A program made the position numbers and the translations under genes. This document shows, piece by piece, positions 1 through 8,408 of a stretch of 64,000 bases of DNA. This DNA comes from Pseudomonas yangonensis (GTDB taxonomy: Bacteria > Pseudomonadota > Gammaproteobacteria > Pseudomonadales > Pseudomonadaceae). The notes under the pieces were generated by a model. The model was not told where the DNA came from. It did no database searches and saw only the letters and a list, made by a program, of their open reading frames with translations. The stretch's first letter is position 1, and every line of letters begins with the position of its first letter. The stretch spans positions 1-64,000 of the forward strand of contig NZ_BLJU01000016.1 in assembly GCF_009932725.1 (NCBI RefSeq), read 5' to 3'.

Positions 1-449
1 CGCTGCCATCGGCTCCAATCGCTGCTGCACCTGCACCTGCACCTGCACCTGCACCTGCACCTGCACCTGCAAAGCAGCCTGAGCCGGCGGCGCCGAAGCC
101 CGCAGCTCCTGCCTCGGTGCCTACGCCCAAGCCCGCGCCAGCTCCGACAGCGGCGCCGGCTGCGGCCTCAGGTAGCTGGTATGCGCAGCAGCCGGCGTCA
201 CGATATGCCCTGCAGGTGGTTGGGTCTCGTTCAGAGGCCAACATCCAGGCGCTGGTGCGTGAGGGCGGCAGCGAGTATCGCTACTTCAAGAAAATCCATC
301 AGGGCCAGCCGCTGTACGTGCTGACCTATGGTAGCTTCTCCAGTCGTGACGCCGCGCAGGCGGCTGTGAAGACTCTTCCTGCCAAGTTGCAGGCCGGTAA
401 GCCCTGGCCCCGTACGCTGGGTAGCATTCAGCAGGAAATGAGCCGCTAA
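1..449 (+). CDS. SPOR-domain cell-division protein, C-terminal part (DamX-like), cut by the window start
   Basis: Only the last 148 or so codons are present; the frame is open to base 1. It starts with an Ala/Pro-rich linker built from (Ala-Pro) repeats, then a C-terminal domain of about 75 residues with the pattern YALQVVGSRSEANIQAL ... YFKKIHQGQPLYVLTYGSFSSRDAAQAAVKTLP, which matches the SPOR fold that binds denuded septal peptidoglycan. Proteins of this kind (DamX family, often with an N-terminal AAA domain) sit between aroB and gltB in Pseudomonas, which fits the gltB gene just downstream. The N-terminal domain is outside the window, so DamX identity is inferred from context. A hairpin at 467-498 follows the stop codon. 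Confidence 0.8.
   Translation, partial: LPSAPIAAAPAPAPAPAPAPAPAKQPEPAAPKPAAPASVPTPKPAPAPTAAPAAASGSWYAQQPASRYALQVVGSRSEANIQALVREGGSEYRYFKKIHQGQPLYVLTYGSFSSRDAAQAAVKTLPAKLQAGKPWPRTLGSIQQEMSR
25..70 (+). repeat. Hexanucleotide tandem repeat CTGCAC, 7 copies plus a partial one
   Basis: CTGCAC is repeated without interruption from 25 to 66 and continues as CTGC to 70. In the frame of the SPOR protein each unit encodes Ala-Pro, giving a rigid (AP)n linker between the upstream part and the SPOR domain. Units of six bases keep the frame when copies are gained or lost. Confidence 0.9.
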
Positions 450-466
450 GCGCTCTGTCCCAAGAT

Positions 467-498
467 GACCGCCTGGTCGTTAGCACGACCTTGCGGTC
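467..498 (+). terminator. Stem-loop after the SPOR gene, possible terminator
   Basis: Two nested arms pair perfectly: GACCGC (467-472) with GCGGTC (493-498), and GGTCGT (475-480) with ACGACC (485-490), around a TAGC loop, with a CT/TT internal bulge. It starts 17 bases after the stop codon. The T-tract after it is short, so termination efficiency is uncertain. Confidence 0.5.
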
Positions 499-535
499 TT
501 ATCCTTCGGTTTTGCGACATAAATTTTCACCTCTT

Positions 536-576
536 CGTCACGAACATTTGTGACGCCATGGGTGGATATGTACAAT
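536..576 (+). promoter_or_regulatory. Candidate sigma-70 promoter of gltBD with an overlapping inverted repeat
   Basis: TTGTGA (548-553) and TACAAT (571-576) are 17 bases apart, a good match to -35 and -10 boxes. A perfect 6-base inverted repeat, CGTCAC (536-541) and GTGACG (550-555), overlaps the -35 box, so a bound protein could block or recruit polymerase. The predicted start near 583 leaves a leader of about 100 bases before gltB. The rest of the 450-687 gap shows nothing else I can name apart from the hairpin at 467-498. Confidence 0.45.
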
Positions 577-687
577 GACCTCCCTTTTGCCCATGCAAAG
601 CACGCCCGTGCCTGCTATTCGGGTTTAAGTAATTGAATTAGAAAGTAATTTGCCTGAGGTCTAGGCAGCCTGGTGAGAGTTTCCCCT

Positions 688-3600
688 ATGAAAGCAGGTT
701 TGTACCGTCCTGATGAGTTCAAGGATAACTGCGGCTTCGGCTTGATCGCCCACATGCAAGGTGAGGTTAGCCATCACCTGCTCAAGACCGCTATTGAGGC
801 CCTCACCTGCATGACCCACCGCGGCGGTATCAACGCCGACGGCAAGACCGGTGATGGCTGCGGCCTGCTGATCCAGAAGCCCGATCAATTCCTGCGCGCC
901 ATCGCCCAGGAGCAATTCGGCGTCGAACTGCCTGGGCAATATGCCGTGGGCATGGTGTTCTTCAATCAGGATTCGGCCAAGGCCGAAGCCGCGCGCGAGA
1001 ACATGAACCGCGAAATCCTGGCGGCCGGCCTGCAACTGGTGGGCTGGCGCAAGGTGCCGATCGATACCAGCGTGCTCGGCCAGCTGGCGCTGGAGCGCCT
1101 GCCGCAGATCGAGCAGGTGTTCATCGGTGGTGATGGCCTTTCCGACCAGGAATTCGCCATCAAGCTGTTCAGCGCCCGTCGTCGTTCGTCGGTAGCCAAT
1201 GCCGACGACAGCGATCATTACATCTGCAGCTTCTCGCACAAGACCATCATCTACAAAGGCCTGATGATGCCGGCGGACCTGCAGCAGTTCTACCCGGATC
1301 TGGGTGACGAGCGCCTGCAGACCGCCATCGCGGTCTTCCACCAGCGCTTCTCCACCAACACCCTGCCGAAGTGGCCGCTGGCGCAGCCCTTCCGCTTCCT
1401 CGCGCACAACGGCGAGATCAACACCATCACCGGCAACCGCAACTGGGCGCAGGCCCGTCGCACCAAGTTCGCCAACGAGCTGATCCCCGATCTCGATGAG
1501 CTGGGCCCGCTGGTCAACCGCGTCGGTTCCGACTCCTCGAGCATGGACAACATGCTCGAGCTGATGGTCACCGGCGGCATCGACCTGTTCCGCGGCCTGC
1601 GCATGATCATTCCGCCGGCCTGGCAAAACGTCGAGACCATGGACGCCGATCTGCGTGCGTTCTACGAATACAACTCCATGCACATGGAGCCCTGGGATGG
1701 TCCGGCCGGCGTGGTGCTGACCGATGGTCGTCACGCCGTGTGCCTGCTCGACCGTAACGGCCTGCGCCCGGCGCGCTGGGTCACCACGAAGAATGGCTAC
1801 ATCACCCTGGCCTCGGAAATCGGCGTGTGGGACTACCAGCCCGAGGACGTCATCGCCAAGGGCCGTGTCGGCCCGGGGCAGATCCTCGCCGTCGACACCG
1901 AGACCGGCCAGGTGCTGGATACCGAGTCCATCGACAGCCGCCTGAAATCGCGCCATCCCTACAAACTGTGGCTGCGCAAGCATGCTCAGCGCATCAAGGC
2001 GACGCTGGAAGACCGCGACCACGGTTCGGCCTTCTACGACCCGGACCAGCTCAAGCAGTACATGAAGATGTTCCAGGTCACCTTCGAGGAGCGCGATCAG
2101 GTCCTGCGTCCGCTCGGTGAGCAGGGCCAGGAAGCGGTCGGCTCCATGGGCGACGACACGCCGATGGCGGTGCTCAGCCAGCGTGTGCGTTCGCCCTACG
2201 ACTACTTCCGCCAGCAGTTCGCGCAGGTCACCAACCCGCCGATCGACCCGCTGCGTGAAGCGATCGTCATGTCCCTGGAAATCTGCCTGGGCGCCGAGCG
2301 CAACATCTTCAGCGAGTCGCCTGAGCACGCCACCCGCGTGATCCTCAGCAGCCCGGTGATCTCGCCGGCCAAGTGGCGCGCACTGATGAACCTGGATCGT
2401 CCGGGCTTCGACCGTCATGTCATCGACATGAACTACGACGAGTCGCTGGGTCTGGAAGCGGCCGTGCGCAACATGGCCGACCAGGCAGAGGAAGCCGTGC
2501 GTGCCGGCAAGGTGCTGCTGGTGCTGACAGACCGCCACATCGCCCCGGGCAAGCTGCCGGCGCATGCCGCGCTGGTCACCGGCGCCGTGCATCACCGCCT
2601 GACCGAGAAAGGTCTGCGCTGCGACTGCAACATCCTGGTGGAAACCGCCACCGCGCGTGACCCGCACCACTATGCCGTGCTGCTGGGCTTCGGCGCCTCG
2701 GCGGTGTACCCGTTCCTGGCCTACGAAGTGCTGGGCGATCTGATCCGCACCGGCGAAGTGCTGGGCGACCTGTACGAAGTGTTCAAGTACTACCGCAAGG
2801 GCATCTCCAAGGGTCTGCTGAAGATCCTGTCGAAGATGGGTATCTCCACGGTCGCGTCCTACCGCGGTGCGCAACTGTTCGAAGCCGTCGGCCTGGCCGA
2901 CGAAGTCACCGAGTTGTGCTTCCGTGGCGTGGCCAGTCGCATCCAGGGCGCACGTTTCGTCGATATCGAAAGCGAGCAGAAGCTGCTGTCCTTCGAGGCC
3001 TGGAACAATCGCAAGCCGATCCAGCAGGGCGGTCTGCTCAAGTTCGTCTACGGCGGTGAATACCACGCCTACAACCCGGACGTGGTGCGCACGCTGCAGG
3101 AGGCCGTGCAGCAGGGCAACTACGAGAAGTACAAGGAATACTCGACGCTGGTCGACACCCGTCCGGTGTCGATGATCCGCGACCTGCTCAAGGTCAAGGA
3201 ATCCACCACGCCGATTTCCCTGGACGAAGTCGAGCCGCTGCAGTCGATCTTCAAGCGCTTCGATGCCGCCGGCATCTCCCTCGGCGCGCTGTCGCCGGAG
3301 GCGCACGAGGCACTGGCCGAGGCGATGAACCGTCTGGGTGGTCGCTCCAACTCCGGTGAGGGCGGCGAAGACCCGGCGCGCTACGGCACTGTGAAGAGCT
3401 CGAAGATCAAGCAGGTGGCCACTGGCCGCTTTGGTGTGACCCCGGAGTACCTGGTCAACGCCGAAGTGCTGCAGATCAAGGTCGCCCAGGGCGCCAAGCC
3501 CGGTGAGGGCGGCCAGCTGCCGGGTGGCAAGGTCAACGGCCTGATCGCCAAGCTGCGCTACGCAGTGCCGGGCGTGACCCTGATCTCGCCGCCGCCGCAC

Positions 3601-5136
3601 CACGACATCTATTCGATCGAAGACCTGGCGCAGCTGATCTATGACCTCAAGCAGGTCAACCCGAAGGCGCTGGTATCGGTCAAGCTGGTGGCGGAAGCCG
3701 GTGTCGGCACCATCGCTGCCGGTGTGGCCAAGGCCTATGCCGACCTGATCACCATTTCCGGCTACGACGGCGGCACCGGTGCATCACCGCTGACCTCCAT
3801 CCGCTATGCCGGTGCGCCCTGGGAGCTGGGCCTGGCCGAAACCCACCAGACCCTGCGCGGCAACGACCTGCGCGGCAAGGTGCGGGTACAGACCGACGGT
3901 GGTCTGAAGACCGGCCTGGATGTGATCAAGGCGGCCATCCTCGGCGCCGAGAGCTTCGGCTTCGGTACCGCGCCGATGGTGGCTCTGGGCTGCAAGTACC
4001 TGCGCATCTGCCACCTGAACAACTGCGCTACCGGCGTGGCCACGCAGAACGACAAGCTGCGCAAGGATCACTTCATCGGCACGGTCGAGATGGTGATGAA
4101 CTTCTTCACCTACGTCGCCGAGGAAACCCGCGAGTGGCTGGCCAAGCTGGGCGTGCGTAGCCTGGAAGAGCTGATCGGCCGCACCGATCTGCTCGAAGTG
4201 CTGCCGGGCGAAACTGCCAAGCAGGGCAATCTGGATCTGTCGCCACTGCTGGCCAGCGCGCACATCCCGGCCGACAAGCCGCAATTCTGCCAGGTGCCGA
4301 AGAACCCGCCGTTCGACGAAGGCCTGCTGGCCGAGAAGATGGTGGACATGGCCAAGGACGCCATCGCCGGCAAGACCGGTGGTGAGTACGAGCTGAACAT
4401 CGGCAACTGCGACCGCTCCATCGGCGCGCGCATTTCCGGCGAGATCGCCCGCGTGCATGGCAATCAGGGCATGGTTGATGCGCCAATCACCTTCCGCTTC
4501 AAGGGCACTGCCGGTCAGAGCTTCGGCGTATGGAACGCCGGTGGTCTGAACCTGCGCCTGGAAGGTGATGCCAACGACTACGTGGGCAAGGGCATGACCG
4601 GCGGCAAGATCGTCATCACCCCGCCTGCCGGCAGCCCGTTCGCCACCGAGGACAGCGCCATCATCGGCAACACCTGCCTGTACGGCGCCACCGGCGGCAA
4701 GCTGTTCGCCACCGGTACCGCGGGTGAGCGTTTCGCCGTGCGCAACTCTGGCGCCCACGCCGTGGTGGAAGGCACGGGCGACCACTGCTGCGAGTACATG
4801 ACCGGCGGTTTCGTCTGTGTACTGGGCAAGACCGGCTACAACTTCGGCTCGGGCATGACCGGCGGCTTCGCCTATGTGCTCGATATGGACAACGGCTTCT
4901 ACGACCGCGTCAACCACGAACTGGTGGAAATCCAGCGCATCAACAACGAAGCGATGGAGGCCTACCGCAGCCACCTGGAAAGCGTACTGGCCGAGTACGT
5001 CGAAGAGACCGGCAGCGAGTGGGGTCAGAACCTGCTGGAGAACCTGGACGATTACCTGCGCAAGTTCTGGCTGGTGAAACCGAAAGCGGCGAGCCTGAAG
5101 TCGCTGTTGTCCAGCACCCGTGCCAACCCGCAATAA
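688..5136 (+). CDS. gltB: Glutamate synthase (NADPH) large subunit
   Basis: 1482 residues, normal for bacterial GltB. It makes two glutamates from glutamine and 2-oxoglutarate with GltD. I chose ATG 688 rather than GTG 673 because it gives the family N-terminus: a 14-residue propeptide (MKAGLYRPDEFKDN) before Cys15-Gly-Phe-Gly, the catalytic cysteine of the class II amidotransferase domain freed by processing. The order then is amidotransferase (about 15-430), central domain, FMN-binding synthase domain (about 800-1200) with the 3Fe-4S cysteines at 1102, 1108 and 1113, and the C-terminal Gly-rich beta-helix (about 1230-1480). gltD follows after 34 bases, so the pair is one operon. Assimilates ammonia together with glutamine synthetase in the cytoplasm. 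Confidence 0.98.
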   Translation: MKAGLYRPDEFKDNCGFGLIAHMQGEVSHHLLKTAIEALTCMTHRGGINADGKTGDGCGLLIQKPDQFLRAIAQEQFGVELPGQYAVGMVFFNQDSAKAEAARENMNREILAAGLQLVGWRKVPIDTSVLGQLALERLPQIEQVFIGGDGLSDQEFAIKLFSARRRSSVANADDSDHYICSFSHKTIIYKGLMMPADLQQFYPDLGDERLQTAIAVFHQRFSTNTLPKWPLAQPFRFLAHNGEINTITGNRNWAQARRTKFANELIPDLDELGPLVNRVGSDSSSMDNMLELMVTGGIDLFRGLRMIIPPAWQNVETMDADLRAFYEYNSMHMEPWDGPAGVVLTDGRHAVCLLDRNGLRPARWVTTKNGYITLASEIGVWDYQPEDVIAKGRVGPGQILAVDTETGQVLDTESIDSRLKSRHPYKLWLRKHAQRIKATLEDRDHGSAFYDPDQLKQYMKMFQVTFEERDQVLRPLGEQGQEAVGSMGDDTPMAVLSQRVRSPYDYFRQQFAQVTNPPIDPLREAIVMSLEICLGAERNIFSESPEHATRVILSSPVISPAKWRALMNLDRPGFDRHVIDMNYDESLGLEAAVRNMADQAEEAVRAGKVLLVLTDRHIAPGKLPAHAALVTGAVHHRLTEKGLRCDCNILVETATARDPHHYAVLLGFGASAVYPFLAYEVLGDLIRTGEVLGDLYEVFKYYRKGISKGLLKILSKMGISTVASYRGAQLFEAVGLADEVTELCFRGVASRIQGARFVDIESEQKLLSFEAWNNRKPIQQGGLLKFVYGGEYHAYNPDVVRTLQEAVQQGNYEKYKEYSTLVDTRPVSMIRDLLKVKESTTPISLDEVEPLQSIFKRFDAAGISLGALSPEAHEALAEAMNRLGGRSNSGEGGEDPARYGTVKSSKIKQVATGRFGVTPEYLVNAEVLQIKVAQGAKPGEGGQLPGGKVNGLIAKLRYAVPGVTLISPPPHHDIYSIEDLAQLIYDLKQVNPKALVSVKLVAEAGVGTIAAGVAKAYADLITISGYDGGTGASPLTSIRYAGAPWELGLAETHQTLRGNDLRGKVRVQTDGGLKTGLDVIKAAILGAESFGFGTAPMVALGCKYLRICHLNNCATGVATQNDKLRKDHFIGTVEMVMNFFTYVAEETREWLAKLGVRSLEELIGRTDLLEVLPGETAKQGNLDLSPLLASAHIPADKPQFCQVPKNPPFDEGLLAEKMVDMAKDAIAGKTGGEYELNIGNCDRSIGARISGEIARVHGNQGMVDAPITFRFKGTAGQSFGVWNAGGLNLRLEGDANDYVGKGMTGGKIVITPPAGSPFATEDSAIIGNTCLYGATGGKLFATGTAGERFAVRNSGAHAVVEGTGDHCCEYMTGGFVCVLGKTGYNFGSGMTGGFAYVLDMDNGFYDRVNHELVEIQRINNEAMEAYRSHLESVLAEYVEETGSEWGQNLLENLDDYLRKFWLVKPKAASLKSLLSSTRANPQ

Positions 5137-5170
5137 GAATGCGCCTGAAGTGGTTTGATGAGGTAATGCA

Positions 5171-6589
5171 ATGACTGAACGTCTGAATAACGACTTCCAG
5201 TTCATCGAAGTCGGGCGCAAAGACCCGAAGAAGAAACTGCTGCGTCAGCGCAAGAAGGAATTCGTCGAGATCTACGACAACTTCAAGCCGGCGCAGGCCG
5301 CTGACCAGGCACATCGCTGCCTGGGCTGCGGCAACCCGTATTGCGAGTGGAAGTGCCCGGTGCACAACTTCATTCCGAACTGGCTCAAGCTGGTGTCGGA
5401 AGGCAACATCCTGGCCGCCGCCGAACTCTCGCACCAGACCAATACCCTGCCGGAAGTTTGCGGCCGCGTGTGCCCGCAGGATCGCCTCTGCGAGGGTGCC
5501 TGCACCCTCAATGACGGCTTCGGCGCGGTGACCATCGGTTCGGTGGAGAAGTACATCACCGACACCGCCTTCGCCATGGGCTGGCGTCCGGACATGTCCA
5601 AGGTCAAGCCGACCGGCAAGCGTGTCGCGGTGATCGGTGCCGGCCCGGCGGGCTTGGGCTGCGCCGACGTGCTGGTGCGCAACGGCGTGACCCCGGTGGT
5701 GTTCGACAAGAACCCGGAAATCGGCGGCCTGCTGACCTTCGGCATTCCCGAGTTCAAGCTGGAAAAGACCGTGCTCAGCCGCCGCCGTGAAGTCTTCACT
5801 GGCATGGGCATCGAGTTCCGCCTGAACACCGAGATCGGCAAGGACGTGACCATGCAGCAATTGCTGGATGAGTACGATGCCGTATTCATGGGCATGGGTA
5901 CCTACACCTACATGAAGGGCGGCTTCCCGGGCGAGGACCTGCCGGGCGTCTACGACGCGCTGGACTTCCTCATCGCCAACGTCAACCGCAACCTGGGTTT
6001 CGAGAAGTCGCCGGAAGACTTCATCGACATGAAGGGCAAGCGCGTCGTGGTACTGGGTGGTGGCGACACGGCGATGGACTGCAACCGCACCTCGATCCGT
6101 CAGGGCGCCAAGGCCGTGACCTGCGCCTACCGCCGTGACGAAGAGAACATGCCCGGCTCGCGCAAGGAAGTGAAGAACGCCAAGGAAGAGGGCGTGAAGT
6201 TCCTCTTCAACCGCCAGCCCATCGCCATCGTCGGCGAAGACAAGGTGGAAGGCATCAAGGTGGTCGAGACCCGTCTTGGCGAGCCCGATGCCCGTGGCCG
6301 TCGCAGCCCCGAGCCGATCCCGGGCTCCGAGGAGATCATCCCGGCCGAAGCCGTGCTGATCGCCTTTGGCTTCCGCCCGAGCCCGGCGCCCTGGTTCGAG
6401 CAGTTCGAGATCCAGACCGACAGCCAGGGCCGCGTCGTGGCGCCCGAGCAGTCGCAGTTCAAGCACCAGACCAGCAACCCGAAGATCTTCGCCGGTGGCG
6501 ACATGGTGCGTGGTTCCGACCTGGTGGTGACGGCGATCTTCGAAGGCCGCAACGCCGCCGAAGGCATCCTCGACTATCTCGGCGTCTGA
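5171..6589 (+). CDS. gltD: Glutamate synthase small subunit (beta, NADPH-binding)
   Basis: 472 residues. It passes electrons from NADPH through FAD and iron-sulfur clusters to GltB. The N-terminal part has the two cysteine groups CLGCGNPYCEWKCP and CGRVCPQDRLCEGAC for 4Fe-4S clusters. A first Rossmann motif, VAVIGAGPAGLG, binds FAD and a second, VVVLGGGDTAMDC, binds NADPH. The C-terminal GGDMVRGSDLVVTAI segment is typical of this reductase family. A GAGGT ribosome site stands just before ATG 5171. The terminator at 6633 closes the gltBD operon. Confidence 0.98.
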   Translation: MTERLNNDFQFIEVGRKDPKKKLLRQRKKEFVEIYDNFKPAQAADQAHRCLGCGNPYCEWKCPVHNFIPNWLKLVSEGNILAAAELSHQTNTLPEVCGRVCPQDRLCEGACTLNDGFGAVTIGSVEKYITDTAFAMGWRPDMSKVKPTGKRVAVIGAGPAGLGCADVLVRNGVTPVVFDKNPEIGGLLTFGIPEFKLEKTVLSRRREVFTGMGIEFRLNTEIGKDVTMQQLLDEYDAVFMGMGTYTYMKGGFPGEDLPGVYDALDFLIANVNRNLGFEKSPEDFIDMKGKRVVVLGGGDTAMDCNRTSIRQGAKAVTCAYRRDEENMPGSRKEVKNAKEEGVKFLFNRQPIAIVGEDKVEGIKVVETRLGEPDARGRRSPEPIPGSEEIIPAEAVLIAFGFRPSPAPWFEQFEIQTDSQGRVVAPEQSQFKHQTSNPKIFAGGDMVRGSDLVVTAIFEGRNAAEGILDYLGV

Positions 6590-6632
6590 TGACGCAGGGC
6601 AAGTAAAGGCGAGACAAATCGTCGCGATGGAC

Positions 6633-6665
6633 AAAAGGCACGGCACCCGCCGTGCCTTTTGTTTT
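6633..6665 (+). terminator. Rho-independent terminator of gltBD
   Basis: Perfect 12-base stem (6633-6644 with 6649-6660) around an ACCC loop. The descending arm ends in TTTT, followed by GTTTT. It lies 43 bases after gltD and before hemE. Confidence 0.9.
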
Positions 6666-6708
6666 GGGGTCTGCGAAAATGCCCGCACTTTTTTCGCCGG
6701 ATGCCGCC

Positions 6709-7776
6709 ATGACCGCCCTGAAGAACGACCGTTTCCTTCGTGCCCTGCTCAAGCAACCCGTGGATGTCACGCCGATCTGGATGATGCGCCAGGCCGGTCG
6801 CTATCTGCCGGAGTACCGCGCGACCCGGGCCAAGGCCGGCGACTTCGTGAGCCTGATGAAGAATCCGGAGTTGGCTTGCGAAGTCACCATCCAGCCGTTG
6901 GATCGTTACCCGCAGCTGGATGCGGCGATTCTGTTCTCCGACATCCTCACCATCCCTGATGCGATGGGCCAGGGCCTGTACTTCGAGACCGGCGAAGGCC
7001 CGCGTTTCAAGAAGGTGGTCAGTAGCCTGGCCGACATCGAGGCGTTGCCGGTGACGGATGCCGAGAAGGATCTGGGCTACGTGATGGATGCCGTGCGCAC
7101 CATTCGCCGCGAGCTGAACGGTCGTGTGCCGCTGATTGGTTTCTCCGGCAGCCCCTGGACGCTGGCCACGTACATGGTCGAAGGCGGCTCGTCGAAGGAT
7201 TTCCGCAAGACCAAGGCCATGCTCTACGACAAGCCACAGGCCCTGCATGCACTGCTCGACAAGCTGGCGCAGTCGGTCACGGCGTATCTCAACGGGCAGA
7301 TCCTGGCCGGGGCACAGGCTGTGCAGATCTTCGATTCCTGGGGCGGCGCGCTGTCGGCGGCGGCCTATCAGGAGTTCTCCCTGGCTTACATGAAGAAAAT
7401 CGTCGACGGCCTGATCCGCGAGCACGACGGGCGCCGCGTGCCGGTGATCCTGTTCACCAAGGGCGGTGGCCTGTGGCTGGAGTCCATGGCCGATAGTGGC
7501 GCCGAGGCGCTGGGGCTGGACTGGACCTGCGACATCGGCAGCGCCCGTGCCCGAGTCGGTGCCAAGGTCGCCCTGCAGGGCAACATGGACCCGGCAGTGC
7601 TCTACGCCAAGCCGGAAGCGATCCGCGCCGAAGTGGCGCGTATCCTGGCGGCCTACGGCGCCGGCAGCGGCCATGTGTTCAACCTCGGCCATGGCATCAC
7701 CCCGGAGGTCGACCCGGCTCACGCTGGCGCTTTCTTCGAGGCTGTGCACGAGTTGTCGCTGCCGTATCACCAGTGA
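6709..7776 (+). CDS. hemE: Uroporphyrinogen decarboxylase
   Basis: 355 residues, normal length. Removes the four acetate carboxyls of uroporphyrinogen III to give coproporphyrinogen III in heme synthesis, in the cytosol. The start at ATG 6709 gives the family N-terminus MTALKNDRFLRALL; an upstream in-frame ATG at 6652 would lie inside the gltBD terminator. The substrate-anchoring motif WMMRQAGRYLPEYR is intact, as are AAILFSDILTIPDAMG and the C-terminal FNLGHGITPEVDP. The gene stands alone between two terminators. A promoter must lie close to the start, but I could not assign one with confidence. Confidence 0.98.
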   Translation: MTALKNDRFLRALLKQPVDVTPIWMMRQAGRYLPEYRATRAKAGDFVSLMKNPELACEVTIQPLDRYPQLDAAILFSDILTIPDAMGQGLYFETGEGPRFKKVVSSLADIEALPVTDAEKDLGYVMDAVRTIRRELNGRVPLIGFSGSPWTLATYMVEGGSSKDFRKTKAMLYDKPQALHALLDKLAQSVTAYLNGQILAGAQAVQIFDSWGGALSAAAYQEFSLAYMKKIVDGLIREHDGRRVPVILFTKGGGLWLESMADSGAEALGLDWTCDIGSARARVGAKVALQGNMDPAVLYAKPEAIRAEVARILAAYGAGSGHVFNLGHGITPEVDPAHAGAFFEAVHELSLPYHQ

Positions 7777-7782
7777 CACGAC

Positions 7783-7809
7783 AAAAAGCCCGGCAATGCC
7801 GGGCTTTTT
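7783..7809. terminator. Bidirectional terminator between hemE and the convergent lipoprotein gene
   Basis: Perfect 12-base stem AAAAAGCCCGGC / GCCGGGCTTTTT around an AAT loop. Runs of five A and five T at the two ends make it usable from both strands. It starts 7 bases after hemE and ends just before the stop codon of the minus-strand gene at 7811. Confidence 0.92.
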
Positions 7810-7810
7810 A

Positions 7811-8242
7811 TCAGAAGCCTGCTCGATACTTGGTATCGACCTTGCGCTTTTCCAGGGTGTATTGGGCGAGATCAAGCTGGCCACTGCCTAGTTGATCATC
7901 CAGCTCTTGCAGGTCCCGCTCGTGCAACTTGGCGACATGGGCCTTGGTGACGTTGTAGTTGATTGCGCGTGATGCGTCGTAGCCGCTGATGGGATCCCAG
8001 AGGATGGATAGCGGCCAGAACAGCAGGTTGACCACGCCGTATCCGTATTCGCGTCCGTAGAACGAACCGCCGCCAGGGAGCAGCCCCAGCGCGGCTCCGG
8101 TGCCAGGGCTCTTTTCCTGAACGGCCAGGCCACGGGCTTCGTAGGAGTCTAGTTCAGCTTTCTGTACGGAATTGAGTCCGTTGGCGCAGCCAGTGGTAAT
8201 GACCAGAAGACCGCCAATCAAAAGTGTGCGCAGGTATGGCAT
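7811..8242 (-). CDS. Small predicted lipoprotein of unknown function
   Basis: 143 residues from ATG 8242, which has an AAGGA ribosome site about 6 bases upstream; a longer frame to 8467 would add an unlikely extension over the parA promoter region. The N-terminus MPYLRTLLIGGLLVITTGC is a signal peptide ending in a lipobox-like cysteine (Cys19), with Thr rather than Leu at -3. The middle has a Gly-rich hydrophobic segment (GAALGLLPGGGSFYGREYGYG, then VVNLLFWPLSILWDP), and the C-terminus is charged and probably helical (VAKLHERDLQELDDQL). I recognise it only as a conserved Pseudomonas-type lipoprotein. It is divergent from parA. Confidence 0.8.
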   Translation of the reverse strand: MPYLRTLLIGGLLVITTGCANGLNSVQKAELDSYEARGLAVQEKSPGTGAALGLLPGGGSFYGREYGYGVVNLLFWPLSILWDPISGYDASRAINYNVTKAHVAKLHERDLQELDDQLGSGQLDLAQYTLEKRKVDTKYRAGF

Positions 8243-8408
8243 TGCATATCCTTGATTTATAAGTGCTTTCCTGATGCGCTTTATAGCGCGGGCGCAAGCT
8301 ATCACGGGTGGTGGCTTTTGGCGATCATTTGCGGGGTTCTTTCGACGCCTCGCGCTTGTCACAGCCTTTGCATAGAATCCGAGGTCATTCAGCTCAGGGA
8401 GGTGTGCG

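Noticed and set aside
25..70. Short repeats as a CRISPR or phase-variable promoter
   Set aside because: Six-base units without spacers, inside a coding frame.
661..3603. 980-codon open frame opposite gltB
   Set aside because: Shadow of GC-rich coding sequence; low-complexity His/Gln/Leu composition, no family motif, fully covered by gltB.
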